This document shows, piece after piece, positions 63,750 to 64,000 of a stretch of 64,000 nucleotides of DNA (position 1 is the first letter of the stretch; each line of letters begins with the position of its first letter). A program made the position numbers and the translations under genes. The notes below the pieces were generated by a model that was given only the letters and a program-made list of their open reading frames with translations, was not told the DNA's origin and made no database searches. The DNA comes from Actinoplanes teichomyceticus ATCC 31121 (GTDB taxonomy: Bacteria; Actinomycetota; Actinomycetes; Mycobacteriales; Micromonosporaceae), in assembly GCF_003711105.1 (NCBI RefSeq), contig NZ_CP023865.1:2392001-2456000 (forward strand), read 5' to 3'.

Positions 63750-64000
63750 ATGTCCACCAGCCTCGAGCCGTTCATGCTCAGCCCGGCACAGATGGCACAG
63801 GCCGCCGAGGACGCCGCGTACGTCAAGGCCACCAGCAAGCCACTGAAGTCCTTCCTCCTCGGCCTGACCGCCGGCGGGTACATCGCTCTCGGGTTCGTCT
63901 TCTACACCACCAGCCAGGTGGGCGCGGCGAACGTGACCTGGTCGGGTGGGGCGAAGGTGCTCGGCGGCATCGTGTTCGCCACCGGGCTGGTGCTGGTCGT
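63750..64000 (+). CDS. Formate/nitrite transporter (FNT) family channel, partial
   Basis: The first 83 residues are present; the gene runs off the right edge. After a short cytoplasmic start come AAYVKATSKPLKSFLLGLTAGGYIALGFVFYTT and the beginning of helix 2, which match FocA/NirC proteins. These are pentameric channels for formate, nitrite or related monovalent anions. ATG 63750 is used; GTG 63744 is an alternative with CGAGG upstream. Confidence 0.82.
   Translation, partial: MSTSLEPFMLSPAQMAQAAEDAAYVKATSKPLKSFLLGLTAGGYIALGFVFYTTSQVGAANVTWSGGAKVLGGIVFATGLVLV

Overview
The window is very GC-rich, with strong third-position GC bias, many GTG/TTG starts, 4-nt ATGA/GTGA gene overlaps and actinobacterial family content: an EACC1-type caspase-like protein, DUF2510, a class F sortase, a StrR-type regulator and secreted GH92 and M28 enzymes. 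It is a chromosomal segment of a mycelial actinomycete. The family Micromonosporaceae, possibly Actinoplanes, is the best guess, but this is inference because there is no rRNA to confirm it. No tRNA, rRNA, insertion sequence, phage or CRISPR locus was seen.

Left part (1-24.8 kb): a truncated caspase-like gene whose catalytic His and Cys motifs are replaced, with a long proline-rich repeat tail. It is followed by a DUF389 membrane protein, a small helical protein, a membrane-anchored HhH protein, an APC permease, a secreted beta-helix protein, a class F sortase with a companion lipoprotein, DUF2510, and two secreted peptidases (M28 and S33). Next is a nitrate/sulfonate-type ABC importer divergent from an IclR regulator, with a perfect palindrome between them, then a beta-propeller membrane protein. 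A 2.3-kb gene-poor stretch contains two tandem-repeat arrays.

Middle (24.8-32.2 kb): a SpoIIE-type phosphatase/STAS pair and a uronate catabolic locus (SSS transporter, kduI, kduD, IclR). Its two control regions carry matching pairs of TACATGGAACA-like sites spaced 20 bp apart. A 4-OT-like tautomerase is divergent, and a HAD hydrolase follows.

Right-centre (32.7-52.1 kb): the main interest. A StrR-type activator precedes an 18-kb co-directional operon built round a sugar phosphate cyclase of the 2-epi-5-epi-valiolone synthase (EEVS) type. Around it are a ROK kinase, a 6-phosphogluconolactonase-like protein, a ribulose-phosphate-epimerase-like protein, two MDR dehydrogenases, a DegT aminotransferase, a HAD phosphatase, a GHMP kinase, a Nudix hydrolase, an Eis-like acetyltransferase, a GNAT, a PhyH-type dioxygenase, a DUF6271-like protein, a type III PLP decarboxylase, a glycosyltransferase and two MFS exporters. 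This reads as a C7-aminocyclitol antibiotic cluster. It has no visible pseudoglycosyltransferase or sugar nucleotidyltransferase, so it does not look like the validamycin or acarbose layouts, and the product is probably undescribed.

Right end (52.1-64 kb): a GAF histidine kinase, a giant secreted GH92 alpha-mannosidase under a LacI-type palindrome, a CorA-like protein with GAN in place of GMN, a GT2 glycosyltransferase, a DUF4173-like membrane protein and the start of an FNT channel gene. Six minisatellite-like arrays (units of 23-53 bp) lie between genes. They keep several frames open and create spurious ORFs.
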